Below, one piece after another: positions 51,398-60,542 of a stretch of DNA of 64,000 nt. The translations under genes and the position numbers were made by a program. The notes beneath the pieces were generated by a model. That model was not told the origin of the DNA. It was given only the letters and a program-made list of their open reading frames with translations, and did no database searches. The stretch is from assembly GCF_000159015.1 (NCBI RefSeq), contig NZ_DS999546.1:26023-90022 (forward strand), read 5' to 3'. Position 1 is the first letter of the stretch. Every line of letters begins with the position of its first letter. This stretch comes from Gleimia coleocanis DSM 15436. GTDB lineage: Bacteria; Actinomycetota; Actinomycetes; Actinomycetales; Actinomycetaceae.

Positions 51398-51706
51398 GTG
51401 GTCTACGCGATTGTCAAGGCCGGCGGCCGACAGGAGAAGGTGTCCGTCGGTGATGTCGTCGTCGTCGACAAGTTGGCAGGAGAAATCGGCGAAACCGTCG
51501 AACTCCAGCCCCTGATGGTGGTCGACGGTGACAAGGTCACCTCTGTAGCGTCTGAACTCGCAAACGTAAAGGTTACTGCTGAGATCGTCGCTCCTACCAA
51601 GGGTCCAAAGATTTCGATCATTAAGTACAAGAACAAGACCGGCTACCGTAAGCGCCAGGGTCACCGTCAGGCTTTGACGAAGATCAAGGTCACCGGTATC
51701 GCCTGA
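51398..51706 (+). CDS. rplU: 50S ribosomal protein L21
   Basis: 102 aa from GTG. The start [20 protein letters not shown] and the end [17 protein letters not shown] are L21 signatures. Biased codon use. It follows rne and precedes rpmA by 37 bases. Confidence 0.97.
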   Translation: MVYAIVKAGGRQEKVSVGDVVVVDKLAGEIGETVELQPLMVVDGDKVTSVASELANVKVTAEIVAPTKGPKISIIKYKNKTGYRKRQGHRQALTKIKVTGIA

Positions 51707-51743
51707 TTCGCGGTCTAGTTTCTAAATACAGAAAGGGCTGGAA

Positions 51744-52004
51744 ATGGCTTCTAAGAAGGGTCTTGGTTCTTCCAAGAACGGTCGTGACTCCAACGCACAG
51801 CGCCTGGGCGTGAAGCGTTTCGGTGGTCAGTTTGTAAAGGCTGGAGAAATCCTGGTTCGTCAGCGTGGCACCCGCTACCACGCAGGTGAAAACGTTGGTC
51901 GTGGCAAGGATGATACTCTGTTCGCGCTAGTTGCTGGTGATGTTGAATTCTCCACCAAGCGTGATCGTCGAGTAGTTAACGTTATCGAGGCAGCAAACGC
52001 CTGA
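51744..52004 (+). CDS. rpmA: 50S ribosomal protein L27
   Basis: 86 aa. [29 protein letters not shown] is the L27 start, here without the cleavable N-terminal extension seen in firmicutes. AAAGGG is upstream of the ATG. A hairpin follows before obg. Confidence 0.97.
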   Translation: MASKKGLGSSKNGRDSNAQRLGVKRFGGQFVKAGEILVRQRGTRYHAGENVGRGKDDTLFALVAGDVEFSTKRDRRVVNVIEAANA

Positions 52005-52022
52005 TAGACGTTTGAAACTTGT

Positions 52023-52054
52023 TTGAGGGTGAATGGGTGACCGTTCACCCTCAA
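52023..52054 (+). terminator. Hairpin between rpmA and obg
   Basis: TTGAGGGTGAA (52023-52033) pairs perfectly with TTCACCCTCAA (52044-52054). There is only a weak T-rich tail, so it may reduce read-through into obg or mark a processing site. Confidence 0.55.
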
Positions 52055-52089
52055 GTTATATTCAAGAAAAGTATTTGAGGAGAATAATC

Positions 52090-53622
52090 GTGCCATCATT
52101 CGTAGATACCGTCACCCTGCACGTCGCAGGCGGTAAAGGTGGACATGGATGCGCATCTATCCACCGTGAAAAGTTCAAGCCACTGGGCGGTCCAGACGGC
52201 GGTAACGGCGGTAATGGTGGCAACGTCATCCTTGAAGTAAGCGAACAGACTACCACGCTTCTAAACTACCACCGTGCGCCCCACCAGAAGGCTGAAAACG
52301 GGGTTCCGGGTTCCGGTGACCACGGTGACGGTAAGAATGGTGCCAACATCATCCTGCCAGTTCCAGAAGGAACCGTAGTTAAAGACACCAAGGGTAACGT
52401 CTTAGCAGACTTAACTGGCGTTGGTACTCAGTTCATTGTTGCCGAGGGCGGTCGTGGCGGCCTGGGCAACGCAGCACTGGCATCTAAGAAGCGTAAAGCC
52501 CCAGGCTTCGCGCTGCTGGGTGAACCAGGTGAAGAACGCGATATCGTACTCGAACTCAAATCAGTTGCGGATATCGCGCTGGTTGGTTTCCCTTCAGCAG
52601 GTAAATCATCACTGATTGCAGCCATGTCAGCAGCCCGCCCAAAGATTGCTGACTACCCATTTACTACTCTGGTTCCTAACTTGGGTGTGGTACAGGCTGG
52701 TGATGAACGCTATACCATCGCAGATGTACCGGGTTTGATTGAAGGGGCTTCTCAAGGTCGCGGTCTGGGCTTAGAGTTCCTCCGCCATATTGAACGCTGT
52801 GCGGTTATCGTACACGTTTTGGACGCAGCCACTTTTGAACCAGAACGTGATCCAGCATCTGACTTGAAGATTATTGAAACTGAATTAGCTCAGTACAAGT
52901 CTGATCTGGGTGAACTGGAAGGCTATGTTCCTCTAGGGCAGCGCCCACGTGTCATCGTAATCAATAAGGTTGACGTACCAGACGGTAAGGAAATGGCTGA
53001 ACTACAGCGTCTTGAACTGGAAGAATACGGCTGGCCAGTATTTGAAGTTTCTGCGGTTTCTCGCGAGGGCTTAAAGGAACTCTCCTTTGCTTTGGCAGAA
53101 ATGGTAGCTGCACACCGCGCACAACTACCTCAGCTTGAAACGGAAACACAGATTATCCGCCCTCGGGGAATTGGCGAACTGCTGGGCGACGATACGCAGA
53201 TTTCTGTGCGCGCCGTTAAATTTAATGGCGAAACCGTTTACGAAGTCCGGGGTCGCCGCCCTGAACGCTGGGTACGCCAAACTGACTTCGCAAATAATGA
53301 AGCAGTGGGCTATTTGGCTGACCGCCTGGCGAATGCAGGTGTAGAAGAAGAGCTGATGAAGGCTGGAGCACTGCCAGGTGACCCAGTGGTTATTGGCCCA
53401 GTTGAAAGCGGTGTCATTTTTGACTGGGAACCAACTATGCAAACTGGTGCCGAACTGCTGGGGCCTCGTGGTTCCGATCTGCGTTTCGAAGAAAGCGGTC
53501 GTGCTACCCGTAAGGAAAAGAAAGCCCGCTACCACGAGAATATGGATGCGAAAGCTGCTGCACGTGAAGAACTCTGGACTGAACGCATGCAGGGCGTCTG
53601 GACGGATCCAAACGACTACTAA
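52090..53622 (+). CDS. obg: Ribosome-associated GTPase ObgE/CgtA
   Basis: 510 aa from GTG 52090, with TTGAGGAG upstream; the frame is open to 52033 but that part lies in the hairpin. The glycine-rich Obg domain is at 1-158 ([33 protein letters not shown]). The G domain has GFPSAGKSS (G1), DVPGLIEGA (G3) and NKVD (G4). The OCT domain and a basic tail close the protein. Obg acts in 50S assembly and the stringent response. It is preceded by rplU-rpmA and followed by nadD. Confidence 0.95.
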   Translation: MPSFVDTVTLHVAGGKGGHGCASIHREKFKPLGGPDGGNGGNGGNVILEVSEQTTTLLNYHRAPHQKAENGVPGSGDHGDGKNGANIILPVPEGTVVKDTKGNVLADLTGVGTQFIVAEGGRGGLGNAALASKKRKAPGFALLGEPGEERDIVLELKSVADIALVGFPSAGKSSLIAAMSAARPKIADYPFTTLVPNLGVVQAGDERYTIADVPGLIEGASQGRGLGLEFLRHIERCAVIVHVLDAATFEPERDPASDLKIIETELAQYKSDLGELEGYVPLGQRPRVIVINKVDVPDGKEMAELQRLELEEYGWPVFEVSAVSREGLKELSFALAEMVAAHRAQLPQLETETQIIRPRGIGELLGDDTQISVRAVKFNGETVYEVRGRRPERWVRQTDFANNEAVGYLADRLANAGVEEELMKAGALPGDPVVIGPVESGVIFDWEPTMQTGAELLGPRGSDLRFEESGRATRKEKKARYHENMDAKAAAREELWTERMQGVWTDPNDY

Positions 53623-53630
53623 GGCGAAAA

Positions 53631-54245
53631 ATGGATGCTGTAGTTCCCGTAGCTAATAAGCCACGCCCGTCTATTGGGATTATGGGTGGCACTTTTGACC
53701 CGATTCACCACGGTCACTTGGTGGCGGCGTCTGAAGCTATGAGCGTTTTCAATCTGGATCAAGTGGTTTTCGTGCCCACCCAGATGCAGCCGTTTAAAGC
53801 AGGACGTAAAGTTACTTCCGCAGAACACCGTTATTTGATGACGGTAATTGCTACGGCATCTAATAATCGTTTTACAGTGTCTCGCGTTGATATTGATCGG
53901 GGAGGAACTACCTACACGATTGATACGCTGCGAGATATTCATCAGCAGCGTCCTGATGCAGATTTATTCTTTATCACGGGGGCGGATGCACTGCAGCAGA
54001 TTGTGTCTTGGAAAGACTCAGATAAGCTTTTTGAAATGGCTCATTTCATTGGCGTGACTCGTCCGGGTCATAAGCTGGATGCTTCAGGTTTGCCGAAGAA
54101 TGCGGTTTCTTTACTTGAAGTGCCGGCAATGGCGATTTCTTCCTCGGACTGCCGTGCGCGAGTACGGGAAGGTAAACCTGTTTGGTACCTGGTGCCGGAT
54201 GGGGTAGTGCAGTGGATTAACAAGTACGGTTTATACAAGAATTAG
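53631..54245 (+). CDS. nadD: Nicotinate-nucleotide adenylyltransferase NadD
   Basis: 204 aa. It makes deamido-NAD from nicotinate mononucleotide and ATP. The motif [15 protein letters not shown] holds the HxGH site, and [10 protein letters not shown] is the late ATP motif. It lies between obg and rsfS, the common actinobacterial order, eight bases after obg. Confidence 0.95.
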   Translation: MDAVVPVANKPRPSIGIMGGTFDPIHHGHLVAASEAMSVFNLDQVVFVPTQMQPFKAGRKVTSAEHRYLMTVIATASNNRFTVSRVDIDRGGTTYTIDTLRDIHQQRPDADLFFITGADALQQIVSWKDSDKLFEMAHFIGVTRPGHKLDASGLPKNAVSLLEVPAMAISSSDCRARVREGKPVWYLVPDGVVQWINKYGLYKN

Positions 54246-54254
54246 GGTTTTATT

Positions 54255-54620
54255 TTGGCTATTTCAGCTCAGGCTCGAGAGATTTTAGATATTGCAGTGG
54301 CAGCTTCTGAAGCAAAGCTGGGGATTAATCCAGTAGCGCTGGAAGTAACTGACCGCATGCCTTTCACCGATGTTTTCCTGGTGGTTTCCGCGGAGTCTCC
54401 ACGTCAGGTTAATGCGATTGCTAATGAAATCGTGGATGAGCTTATTAAGCATGGTCATAAGCGCGCAAAGATGGAAGGCAAGGACGAAGCTTCTTGGATT
54501 TTGGTGGACTGCCGCGATGTGATTGTCCATGTGATGTTGGATGAGAAGCGTGAGTTTTATGCGTTGGAACGCTTGTGGGCAGATGCTCCAGAGGTTCCGA
54601 TTGAGGTTACTCCTCGCTGA
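54255..54620 (+). CDS. rsfS: Ribosomal silencing factor RsfS
   Basis: 121 aa, DUF143 family. It binds L14 on the 50S subunit and blocks subunit joining during starvation. ISAQAREILDIAVAASEAKLG and DCRDVIVHVMLDEKREFYALERLW are the conserved parts. The start is TTG nine bases after nadD with no strong ribosome site, so translation may be coupled. Confidence 0.93.
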   Translation: MAISAQAREILDIAVAASEAKLGINPVALEVTDRMPFTDVFLVVSAESPRQVNAIANEIVDELIKHGHKRAKMEGKDEASWILVDCRDVIVHVMLDEKREFYALERLWADAPEVPIEVTPR

Positions 54621-54659
54621 TTTAGACTGTTGTGGCCACGTTTCTGAGAGGAATTGAGA

Positions 54660-55268
54660 ATGGGGTTCAAGCTGGTTTTGATTCGTCATGGTCAGACGGA
54701 ACTGAATGTGCAGAAGCGTTTCCAAGGGCAGTCGGATGTGCCGCTTAACGAGGTTGGTCGCCAGCAGGCTCAGCAGATGGCTGAGGTGTTGGGGAAGCTT
54801 CCGTTGGCGGCCATTTTTTCTTCCGATTTGTCGAGGGCGTTCGATACGGCGTCTGCATTAGCTGAGGTAACTAGTTTGCCGGTGCAGGTAGATGTGCGTT
54901 TCCGTGAGCGTTTTTTCGGTGAGTTTGAGGGGAAAAATGAGGCGGAGTTACGTGGTACAGAGTTAGAATCTGCTTTTGAACAGTGGCGTAATACGGGCGA
55001 TGCTGTGAGTGCTGGGGTAGAGCTTCGAGCAGCTGTGGGGCAGCGTGTTGTTGAAGCAGTCACACTGTTGCGTGCAGAGTATCCGGAGGGGACTGTGGCA
55101 GTCGTGGCGCATGGTTCTACGCTGACTCAGGGAGTTGTGGCTTTGCTGGGGTTGGATCCGTCTACTTGGGCGGGGTTCCATGGTTTGGATAACTGTCATT
55201 GGGCGGTTTTAGAGCCGACCCGCAGGGCTCCGGGGTGGCGTGTGGTGGAGTACAACGCGCATGCATAA
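54660..55268 (+). CDS. Histidine phosphatase (phosphoglycerate-mutase-like)
   Basis: 202 aa from ATG 54660, with AGAGGAA upstream. The catalytic RHG motif is in LVLIRHGQTELN, the phospho-acceptor His follows the first strand, and the second His is in VVAHGSTLTQG. The family contains phosphoglycerate mutases and acid phosphatases, such as glucosyl-3-phosphoglycerate phosphatase; the place after rsfS matches the actinobacterial GpgP-like genes. The substrate is unknown. Confidence 0.85.
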   Translation: MGFKLVLIRHGQTELNVQKRFQGQSDVPLNEVGRQQAQQMAEVLGKLPLAAIFSSDLSRAFDTASALAEVTSLPVQVDVRFRERFFGEFEGKNEAELRGTELESAFEQWRNTGDAVSAGVELRAAVGQRVVEAVTLLRAEYPEGTVAVVAHGSTLTQGVVALLGLDPSTWAGFHGLDNCHWAVLEPTRRAPGWRVVEYNAHA

Positions 55269-55296
55269 TCTCAAAGTTTGAACATCTTTGTTAGCT

Positions 55297-55325
55297 CAAT
55301 TTCCGCCCTAGAATAGGGAAAATTG
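55297..55325 (+). terminator. Terminator after the phosphatase gene
   Basis: CAATTT pairs with AAATTG and CCCTA with TAGGG around loop GAA, with a small internal bulge, followed by the T-rich AATTTTATT. Confidence 0.55.
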
Positions 55326-55482
55326 AATTTTATTGAGCGAAATTCTCATTTTCTATACCGAATTGCTCAAGGCGGTGCTATTGTTGTTTTGTGAACGAAG
55401 TCATACAAAGGCTTCGTGAGCGCAGCAGGAATCCGCATAGACGCGGACTCGAAACGATATGAAAACCTTGCGAGGTATGCAA

Positions 55483-56649
55483 ATGAGCGATATCCGTATC
55501 GGCGTGATTGGAGTCGGCGCACGTTCCAAGCTGGCTCTCCACGCTAAAGAATTTGGTGGCACAATCACAGTGGCAGCTGACCCCTCACCGGAAGGTCCCA
55601 AGCGTTTAGCGCAAAAGCTAGGGGAGGGCATTGACTTAGTCCACACCACCACTGAAGCAATCGCACATGGTATTGACGCTGCATTCGTAACCTCTCCAGA
55701 CGATACCCACGCGGACATTACCTGTGAACTGCTGGAAGCTGGCGTTCCAGTCTACCTGGAAAAGCCAATCGCCATCACCATTGACTCTGCAGATCGCGTG
55801 CTAAGCACCGCCTATGAGACTGGTACTAAACTGTACGTCGGCCACAACATGCGCCACATGAACGTCGTGCGTCAAATGCACGAACTCATTCAAAAAGGCG
55901 CCATCGGCAACGTAAAAGCAATCTGGACCCGCCACTTCGTTGGGCACGGCGGTGACTACTACTTCAAAGACTGGCACGCAACCCGTGAACACGGTACCGG
56001 TCTGCTACTGCAAAAAGGTGCCCACGACATTGATGTAATGCACTGGCTGGCAGGCTCACAAACCCGCGAAGTAACCGCAATGGGTGACCTGATGATCTAT
56101 GACAAGATTAGTGACCGTGCAGATAACTCCGCTGCTCTGATGAGCGACTGGTTCGACATGAGCATCTACCCACCAGCAAAGCAGCGAGGCCTTAACCCAG
56201 TAATCGACGTAGAAGACATCTCCATGATGCTGATGCGCATGGACTCTGGTGTGCTCGGCTCCTACCAGCAGTGCCACTTCACCCCAGATTATTGGCGTAA
56301 CTACACCATTATTGGTGATGAGGGCCGTATCGAAAACTTTGGTGACTCCGAAGGTGGCGTCATCAAACTATGGAACCAACGCTCCGACTGGCGAGCAGGC
56401 GGTGACAGAGAATTCCCAATCGTCGGCGACGCCGGTGGCCACGGCGACGCGGATCGTCTGACAGTTGGCGAGTTCATGAAGTTCATTACCGAGGGCGGTC
56501 CAACGGACACTAACCCTCTCAGCGCACGTGACTCAGTAGCTACGGGTATCGCAGCAACCGAATCTCTACGCAACGGTTCTGTACCAACACAGATCCCACA
56601 AGTTGACGTTGAAGTAGCTAACTACTTCAAGGGTCATCAGGTTCGCTAA
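55483..56649 (+). CDS. Gfo/Idh/MocA-family NAD-dependent oxidoreductase
   Basis: 388 aa from ATG 55483, which has GCGAGG seven bases upstream; an earlier in-frame ATG is at 55459. The Rossmann motif is IGVIGVGARSKLALHA, the family EKP motif with the catalytic Lys is YLEKPIAI, and GHNMRH follows. Such enzymes oxidise or reduce sugars and their derivatives. The three next genes encode a sugar importer, so it likely acts on the imported sugar or amino sugar. The substrate is not known. Confidence 0.85.
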   Translation: MSDIRIGVIGVGARSKLALHAKEFGGTITVAADPSPEGPKRLAQKLGEGIDLVHTTTEAIAHGIDAAFVTSPDDTHADITCELLEAGVPVYLEKPIAITIDSADRVLSTAYETGTKLYVGHNMRHMNVVRQMHELIQKGAIGNVKAIWTRHFVGHGGDYYFKDWHATREHGTGLLLQKGAHDIDVMHWLAGSQTREVTAMGDLMIYDKISDRADNSAALMSDWFDMSIYPPAKQRGLNPVIDVEDISMMLMRMDSGVLGSYQQCHFTPDYWRNYTIIGDEGRIENFGDSEGGVIKLWNQRSDWRAGGDREFPIVGDAGGHGDADRLTVGEFMKFITEGGPTDTNPLSARDSVATGIAATESLRNGSVPTQIPQVDVEVANYFKGHQVR

Positions 56650-56673
56650 CCAAAATCTCAAAGAGGAGTAAAA

Positions 56674-57942
56674 ATGAAACTTCGTAGTTTAGCTGCAGGC
56701 GCAATCGCAATTAGCGCCATGGTACTGTCCGCTTGTGGTGGAGGCGCCACCGAAGGCGCTACCGGAACCGTTGATAAAGACACTAAAGCTGAAATCACCT
56801 ACGCCCTGTGGGACGAAAACCAGCAGCCATTCATTGAAAAATCCATTGCGGAATTCAATAAAGAATACCCAAATATTAAAGTTACCATCGCGCTTACCCC
56901 ATACAAGCAGTACTGGACTAAGCTCAAGACTCAGGCAGACGGCGGTAACCTGCCAGACGTATTCTGGATGAACGGTCCAAACATCAAGCTCTACGGTGCA
57001 AATGACCAGCTTGCATCCCTCGATGACCTAGGCATTGAATGGAATAACTTCCCACAGTCCCTGGTAGACCTCTACTCAGTAGACGGCAAGCACTACGGTG
57101 TACCAAAAGACTTCGACACCATCGCCCTATGGTACAACTCTGACCTGTTCAAGAAAGCAGGCGTAGAAGTACCAACCGATGACTGGAAGTGGGAAGACCT
57201 ACACAAGGCAGCTAAGACCATTTCCGACAACCTCAAGGCAGATGGCATTTACGGTCTGGCAGCTGACCTTTCTGGTGGTCAGGAAGCCTTCTACAACACC
57301 ATGGTTCAAGCAGGTGGCTACGTAATCAAGGATGGAAAGTCTGGCTACGATGATCCAAAGTCCATTGAAGGTCTGAAGTTCTGGTCCGATATGATCGCAG
57401 ACGGATCAATCCCAAGCCTACAGATCATGTCCGACACCAACCCTAATGACCTGTTCGTCTCTGGCAAGGTAGCAATGATCTACGCCGGTACTTGGAATAC
57501 CACCCGCTACGCAGAAGACGCTGCAAACCCAGCAGCCCTGAACCTGGTACAACTACCAGCAGGTGAAAAAGAAGGTACCGTAATCCACGGTCTAGCAAAC
57601 GTAGTAGCAAAGACTTCTAAGAACCCAGAAGCAGCAGCTGCATTCGTTAAGTGGCTGTCCACCAAGGAAGCCGCACACATTGAAGGCGAAGCTGGTGTCA
57701 CCCTCCCAGCCTTCAACGGCGCACAGGAAAAGTTCCTTTCCTCCCACCCAGAATGGAACCTAGCAGCCTACACTGATGGTGCAAAGGACTTCGGCGTACC
57801 ATACCCAGTATCCAACAACACCTCTGCATGGGCAGGTCTGGAAGCTGAACTGCTGGCACCAGGCTTCGGCGGTCAAGAACCAATCGAACAGTCTGCAAAG
57901 AACATGGCAGACAAGATGAACGAAGCACTCAGTCAGGAGTAA
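56674..57942 (+). CDS. CUT1-type sugar ABC transporter substrate-binding lipoprotein
   Basis: 422 aa. The signal peptide ends in the lipobox LSAC with Cys21, a substrate for LspA. The mature part has the extracellular solute-binding protein family 1 fold: YALWDENQQPFIEKSIAEFNK, LPDVFWMNGPN, GVPKDFDTIALWYNSDLFKKAG, then AMIYAGTWN. Strong codon bias suggests high expression. AGAGGAG is upstream. It is the first of three transporter genes; the permeases follow after four bases. Confidence 0.92.
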   Translation: MKLRSLAAGAIAISAMVLSACGGGATEGATGTVDKDTKAEITYALWDENQQPFIEKSIAEFNKEYPNIKVTIALTPYKQYWTKLKTQADGGNLPDVFWMNGPNIKLYGANDQLASLDDLGIEWNNFPQSLVDLYSVDGKHYGVPKDFDTIALWYNSDLFKKAGVEVPTDDWKWEDLHKAAKTISDNLKADGIYGLAADLSGGQEAFYNTMVQAGGYVIKDGKSGYDDPKSIEGLKFWSDMIADGSIPSLQIMSDTNPNDLFVSGKVAMIYAGTWNTTRYAEDAANPAALNLVQLPAGEKEGTVIHGLANVVAKTSKNPEAAAAFVKWLSTKEAAHIEGEAGVTLPAFNGAQEKFLSSHPEWNLAAYTDGAKDFGVPYPVSNNTSAWAGLEAELLAPGFGGQEPIEQSAKNMADKMNEALSQE

Positions 57943-57946
57943 ACCA

Positions 57947-58927
57947 ATGACTCAGACAAGCCACGCTGGCGCGTCTGATTCGACTCTCACCCAGGGCGGG
58001 CATCGGGTCGATGCCCGCCCTGAGTCGACTAAAGGACGTAAACCAGTTAAAAACAAAGACGGCATATGGCCGTGGCTATTCACCCTGCCACTGCTAACTG
58101 GTGTAGCTGTCTTCTACCTCTGGCCAATCTTCCAAAACTTCTGGATCTCTCTCCACCAAGTATCGCCTTTCGGCAATAACGCGAAGTTTGTTGGCCTGAA
58201 CAACTACACCCGTATTTTTGAAGACGACTCATTCTCAGGCGCCCTCGTAAATACCCTCACCTACACGGGAATCCTGCTGCTGGGAATCCCCATCTCCGTA
58301 TTCCTCGCAGCCCTGATTTCTCGCCCCGGACTGAAATACGCGAGCTTCTACCGCACCCTCTATTTCATGCCATACGTGGCCATGCCAGCCGCAATCTCCA
58401 TCGTCTGGCGCATGATCTACAACGGTGACTACGGTATCCTCAACTACTTCCTCCGTTCCATCGGCGTAGAAAACCCACCATACTGGCTATCCACTCCCGG
58501 ATTCGCACTCTTCGCAGTAGCAATCCTCGGTCTGTGGACATCCATCGGCTTCAACATGATCATCATTTCAGCCGGTCTGAAATCCATTCCAAAAGAACTC
58601 TACGAAGCAGCAGAACTAGACGGAGCTTCACACTCCCGCCAGTTCTTCTCAATCACCGTGCCACTACTCACGCCCTCGATTTTCTTCCTCACCGTAATCC
58701 AAGCAATCGGCGGCTTCCAAGTATTCGACACGCTCTTCGTACTGATCTCATCCCGATCCCCAGCCCTGCCACACACCCGCACCATCGTGTACCTGTTCTA
58801 TGAACAAGCATTCGTAAATAACAACCGCGGTGCAGGCGCAGCAATCGCCATTATGATTCTGCTATTCGTAGCAGTCGTCACGGCAATCCAATTCTGGGGA
58901 CAAAAGAAGTGGGTGAACTATGTCTAA
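57947..58927 (+). CDS. Sugar ABC transporter permease (MalF-like)
   Basis: 326 aa, six membrane helices after a polar N-terminus of about 40 residues. The EAA loop, which docks the ATPase, is ELYEAAELDGASHSRQFFSITVPLLTP. It overlaps the second permease gene by eight bases. The region 57991-58028 contains the inverted repeat GGGCGGGCATCG/CGATGCCCGCCC, which is translated. Confidence 0.92.
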   Translation: MTQTSHAGASDSTLTQGGHRVDARPESTKGRKPVKNKDGIWPWLFTLPLLTGVAVFYLWPIFQNFWISLHQVSPFGNNAKFVGLNNYTRIFEDDSFSGALVNTLTYTGILLLGIPISVFLAALISRPGLKYASFYRTLYFMPYVAMPAAISIVWRMIYNGDYGILNYFLRSIGVENPPYWLSTPGFALFAVAILGLWTSIGFNMIIISAGLKSIPKELYEAAELDGASHSRQFFSITVPLLTPSIFFLTVIQAIGGFQVFDTLFVLISSRSPALPHTRTIVYLFYEQAFVNNNRGAGAAIAIMILLFVAVVTAIQFWGQKKWVNYV

Positions 58928-59786
58928 GCTATTCGGTAAAAAGAAAACTCCCGTAGCGAAAGAAACCACGCGCCCTGTCTACAAGGACCTGTGGGTACAC
59001 ATAATCCTTCTGGGCGGTGGCGTACTCATGGTCTTCCCATTCATCTGGCAGCTAATCATGTCGCTAATGACAAACGCGGAAATCCAATCAGTCCCACCCA
59101 CTTTCTGGCCAGCAGAACTACAATGGCACAACTATGCGGACGTATTCGCAACCATCCCGTTCCTCAGCCAGTTCTGGGTATCTATCCTGATTACCGTACT
59201 GCGCACCGTCGTGCAGCTGGTGCTATGCTCCCTGGCGGGCTACGCTTTCGCACGCATGGTATTCCCTGGACGCGCACTGCTGTTGGGTATCGTCCTCTCT
59301 ATCTTGATGATTCCATCCCAGGTTTACCTGCTACCACAGTACGAAATCATTTCTGGACTGGGGTTGCTAGAAACTCCTTGGGGTATCGTACTGCCAGGTT
59401 TCTTCTCAGCATTCGGCACCTTCCTGATGCGACAGTTCTTCGTTAGCCTCCCACGTGAGTTTGAAGAAGCAGCTCGTTTAGACGGTGCTAACTCTTTCCA
59501 GATTTTCTGGAAAGTTATGCTGCCACTGGCAACTCCGGCACTTTCAGCAGTAGCAATCACCACGGTACTGTGGTCTTGGAATGACCTGCTCTGGCCACTG
59601 ATTGTGACCACTCAGGATCACTCCATGCCATTGTCTGTTGGTATCGCAACCTTCGCGGGACGAACCGCAACTGACTACTCAGTAATGATGGCAGCTTCCG
59701 TAATGGCAGTTGCGCCTGTGCTGATTATGTTCATCTTGCTGCAACGACGCGTTATTGAGGGCCTGTCACATACTGGCTTGAAGTAA
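58920..59786 (+). CDS. Sugar ABC transporter permease (MalG-like)
   Basis: 288 aa, six helices. The EAA loop is EFEEAARLDGANSFQIFWKVMLPLATPA. The C-terminus ends in RRVIEGLSHTGLK, common for MalG-type subunits. No ATPase gene follows; a terminator hairpin stands 16 bases after the stop. Confidence 0.92.
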   Translation: MSKLFGKKKTPVAKETTRPVYKDLWVHIILLGGGVLMVFPFIWQLIMSLMTNAEIQSVPPTFWPAELQWHNYADVFATIPFLSQFWVSILITVLRTVVQLVLCSLAGYAFARMVFPGRALLLGIVLSILMIPSQVYLLPQYEIISGLGLLETPWGIVLPGFFSAFGTFLMRQFFVSLPREFEEAARLDGANSFQIFWKVMLPLATPALSAVAITTVLWSWNDLLWPLIVTTQDHSMPLSVGIATFAGRTATDYSVMMAASVMAVAPVLIMFILLQRRVIEGLSHTGLK

Positions 59787-59801
59787 GTTGTTTGGCAATA
59801 G

Positions 59802-59845
59802 GCGCCTGCGGATTGAAACACTTTTCGTGTTCTTTCCGCAGGCGC
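59802..59845 (+). terminator. Terminator of the sugar transporter operon
   Basis: GCGCCTGCGGA pairs perfectly with TCCGCAGGCGC (11 bp) around a loop that contains a second small stem AACAC/GTGTT; T-rich tail. Confidence 0.8.
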
Positions 59846-59955
59846 TTTCTGCTGTTTATAGGGGAGTCTTTGCGCTCAGGTGTTTGAACATACTCCCTGC
59901 GTCTTGAGTTGAACTTTGGCAATAATCCTGTGCTGGAATCGTAACTTTTACAGTG

Positions 59956-60058
59956 TTTGTGGACATTTTTTCGAAAAAGCCCATAAATGGTTTAGCTTTA
60001 GCTTTAGCTTAAAATCGTCCGGTTTATGGATATTTTTTGAAAAATTATCCATAAACCG
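59956..60058 (+). repeat. Two related palindromes around tandem TTTAGC repeats
   Basis: Copy 2 (60020-60058) pairs CGGTTTATGGATA with TATCCATAAACCG perfectly, 13 bp, and continues through one mismatch into TTTTT/AAAAA. Copy 1 (59956-59987) has TTTGTGG with CCCATAAA-type pairing and the palindromic core TTTTTCGAAAAA. The copies share the pattern TTTrTGGAyATTTTTT, so they look like a degenerate duplication. Confidence 0.5.
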
Positions 60059-60127
60059 ATTTTCTGCGCTTAAAGTTTGGCCGTTTCCACGAAGATTCCA
60101 CTTCTATACCTGAAAACATACAGCAAC

Positions 60128-60156
60128 TTGACTCCCGTAGTTTTCAAAAATACTAA
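60128..60156 (+). promoter_or_regulatory. Candidate tRNA-Ala promoter
   Basis: TTGACT at 60128-60133 and TACTAA at 60151-60156, spacer 17 bases. Transcription would start about 60 bases before the tRNA. Confidence 0.5.
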
Positions 60157-60222
60157 ACCTAAAAGTCGATGAGCGTAGATTTGGAAGTTTACGGTAGGGA
60201 AGTGTAGAATTAAAGAGCTTTA

Positions 60223-60295
60223 GGGGCTATGGCGCAGATGGTAGCGCGCTTCCATGGCATGGAAGAGGTCACGGGTTCGAATCCCGTTAGCTCCA
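60223..60295 (+). tRNA. tRNA-Ala (anticodon GGC)
   Basis: 73 bases that fold as a full cloverleaf. The acceptor stem is GGGGCTA/TAGCTCC with one G-U pair, the anticodon stem CTTCC/GGAAG with loop ATGGCAT (anticodon GGC), and the T arm CGGGTTCGAATCCCG. The 3' CCA is not encoded. The discriminator base is A. Confidence 0.95.
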
Positions 60296-60300
60296 CTATT

Positions 60301-60345
60301 AGGACTACCTTTGTGATACAAATGCACGAAGGTAGTTCTTTTTCA
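60301..60345 (+). terminator. Terminator of tRNA-Ala
   Basis: AGGACTACCTT pairs with AAGGTAGTTCT (one G-U) and is followed by TTTTTC. Confidence 0.75.
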
Positions 60346-60476
60346 TTTCCAGCGTCTCACCCCACAACGAAGCTCTGAAAGACCTGGTCAGAGATATTTC
60401 TAGACATTTGTGTTGAGTGTGGTGTCGCTGATGATACGGGTTTAACACCCACTGGGTCTAGTCGCGATTCAGGCAG

Positions 60477-60513
60477 CAAAAAGGCCACCACCCCATGATG
60501 GGAATGGTGGCCT
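60477..60513 (-). terminator. Terminator of the recombinase operon
   Basis: AGGCCACCA (60482-60490) pairs with TGGTGGCCT (60505-60513), extended by CCC/GGG; on the minus strand a run of five T follows. It stands 30 bases after the last recombinase stop. Confidence 0.85.
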
Positions 60514-60542
60514 GAATAGTTTCTGGTCGGCTGGCTTGTTCG

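Larger units (their letters stand above)
59846..60222. other. Gene-free stretch with palindromes before tRNA-Ala
   Basis: No gene supported. It holds two related palindromes at 59956-59987 and 60020-60058, three tandem copies of TTTAGC at 59991-60008 between them, and a probable promoter for the tRNA near the right end. Confidence 0.5.

Noticed and set aside
59991..60008. Tandem TTTAGC units as a CRISPR-like array
   Set aside because: Units are six bases with no spacers, and no cas genes are present.
59916..60113. A 65-codon frame before tRNA-Ala
   Set aside because: It is translated from palindromes and TTTAGC repeats, has no ribosome site and looks random.
60223..60300. Possible attachment site within the tRNA-Ala 3' end
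   Set aside because: No second copy of the tRNA end is visible, and large serine recombinases usually do not use tRNA 3' ends. The other boundary is outside the window.
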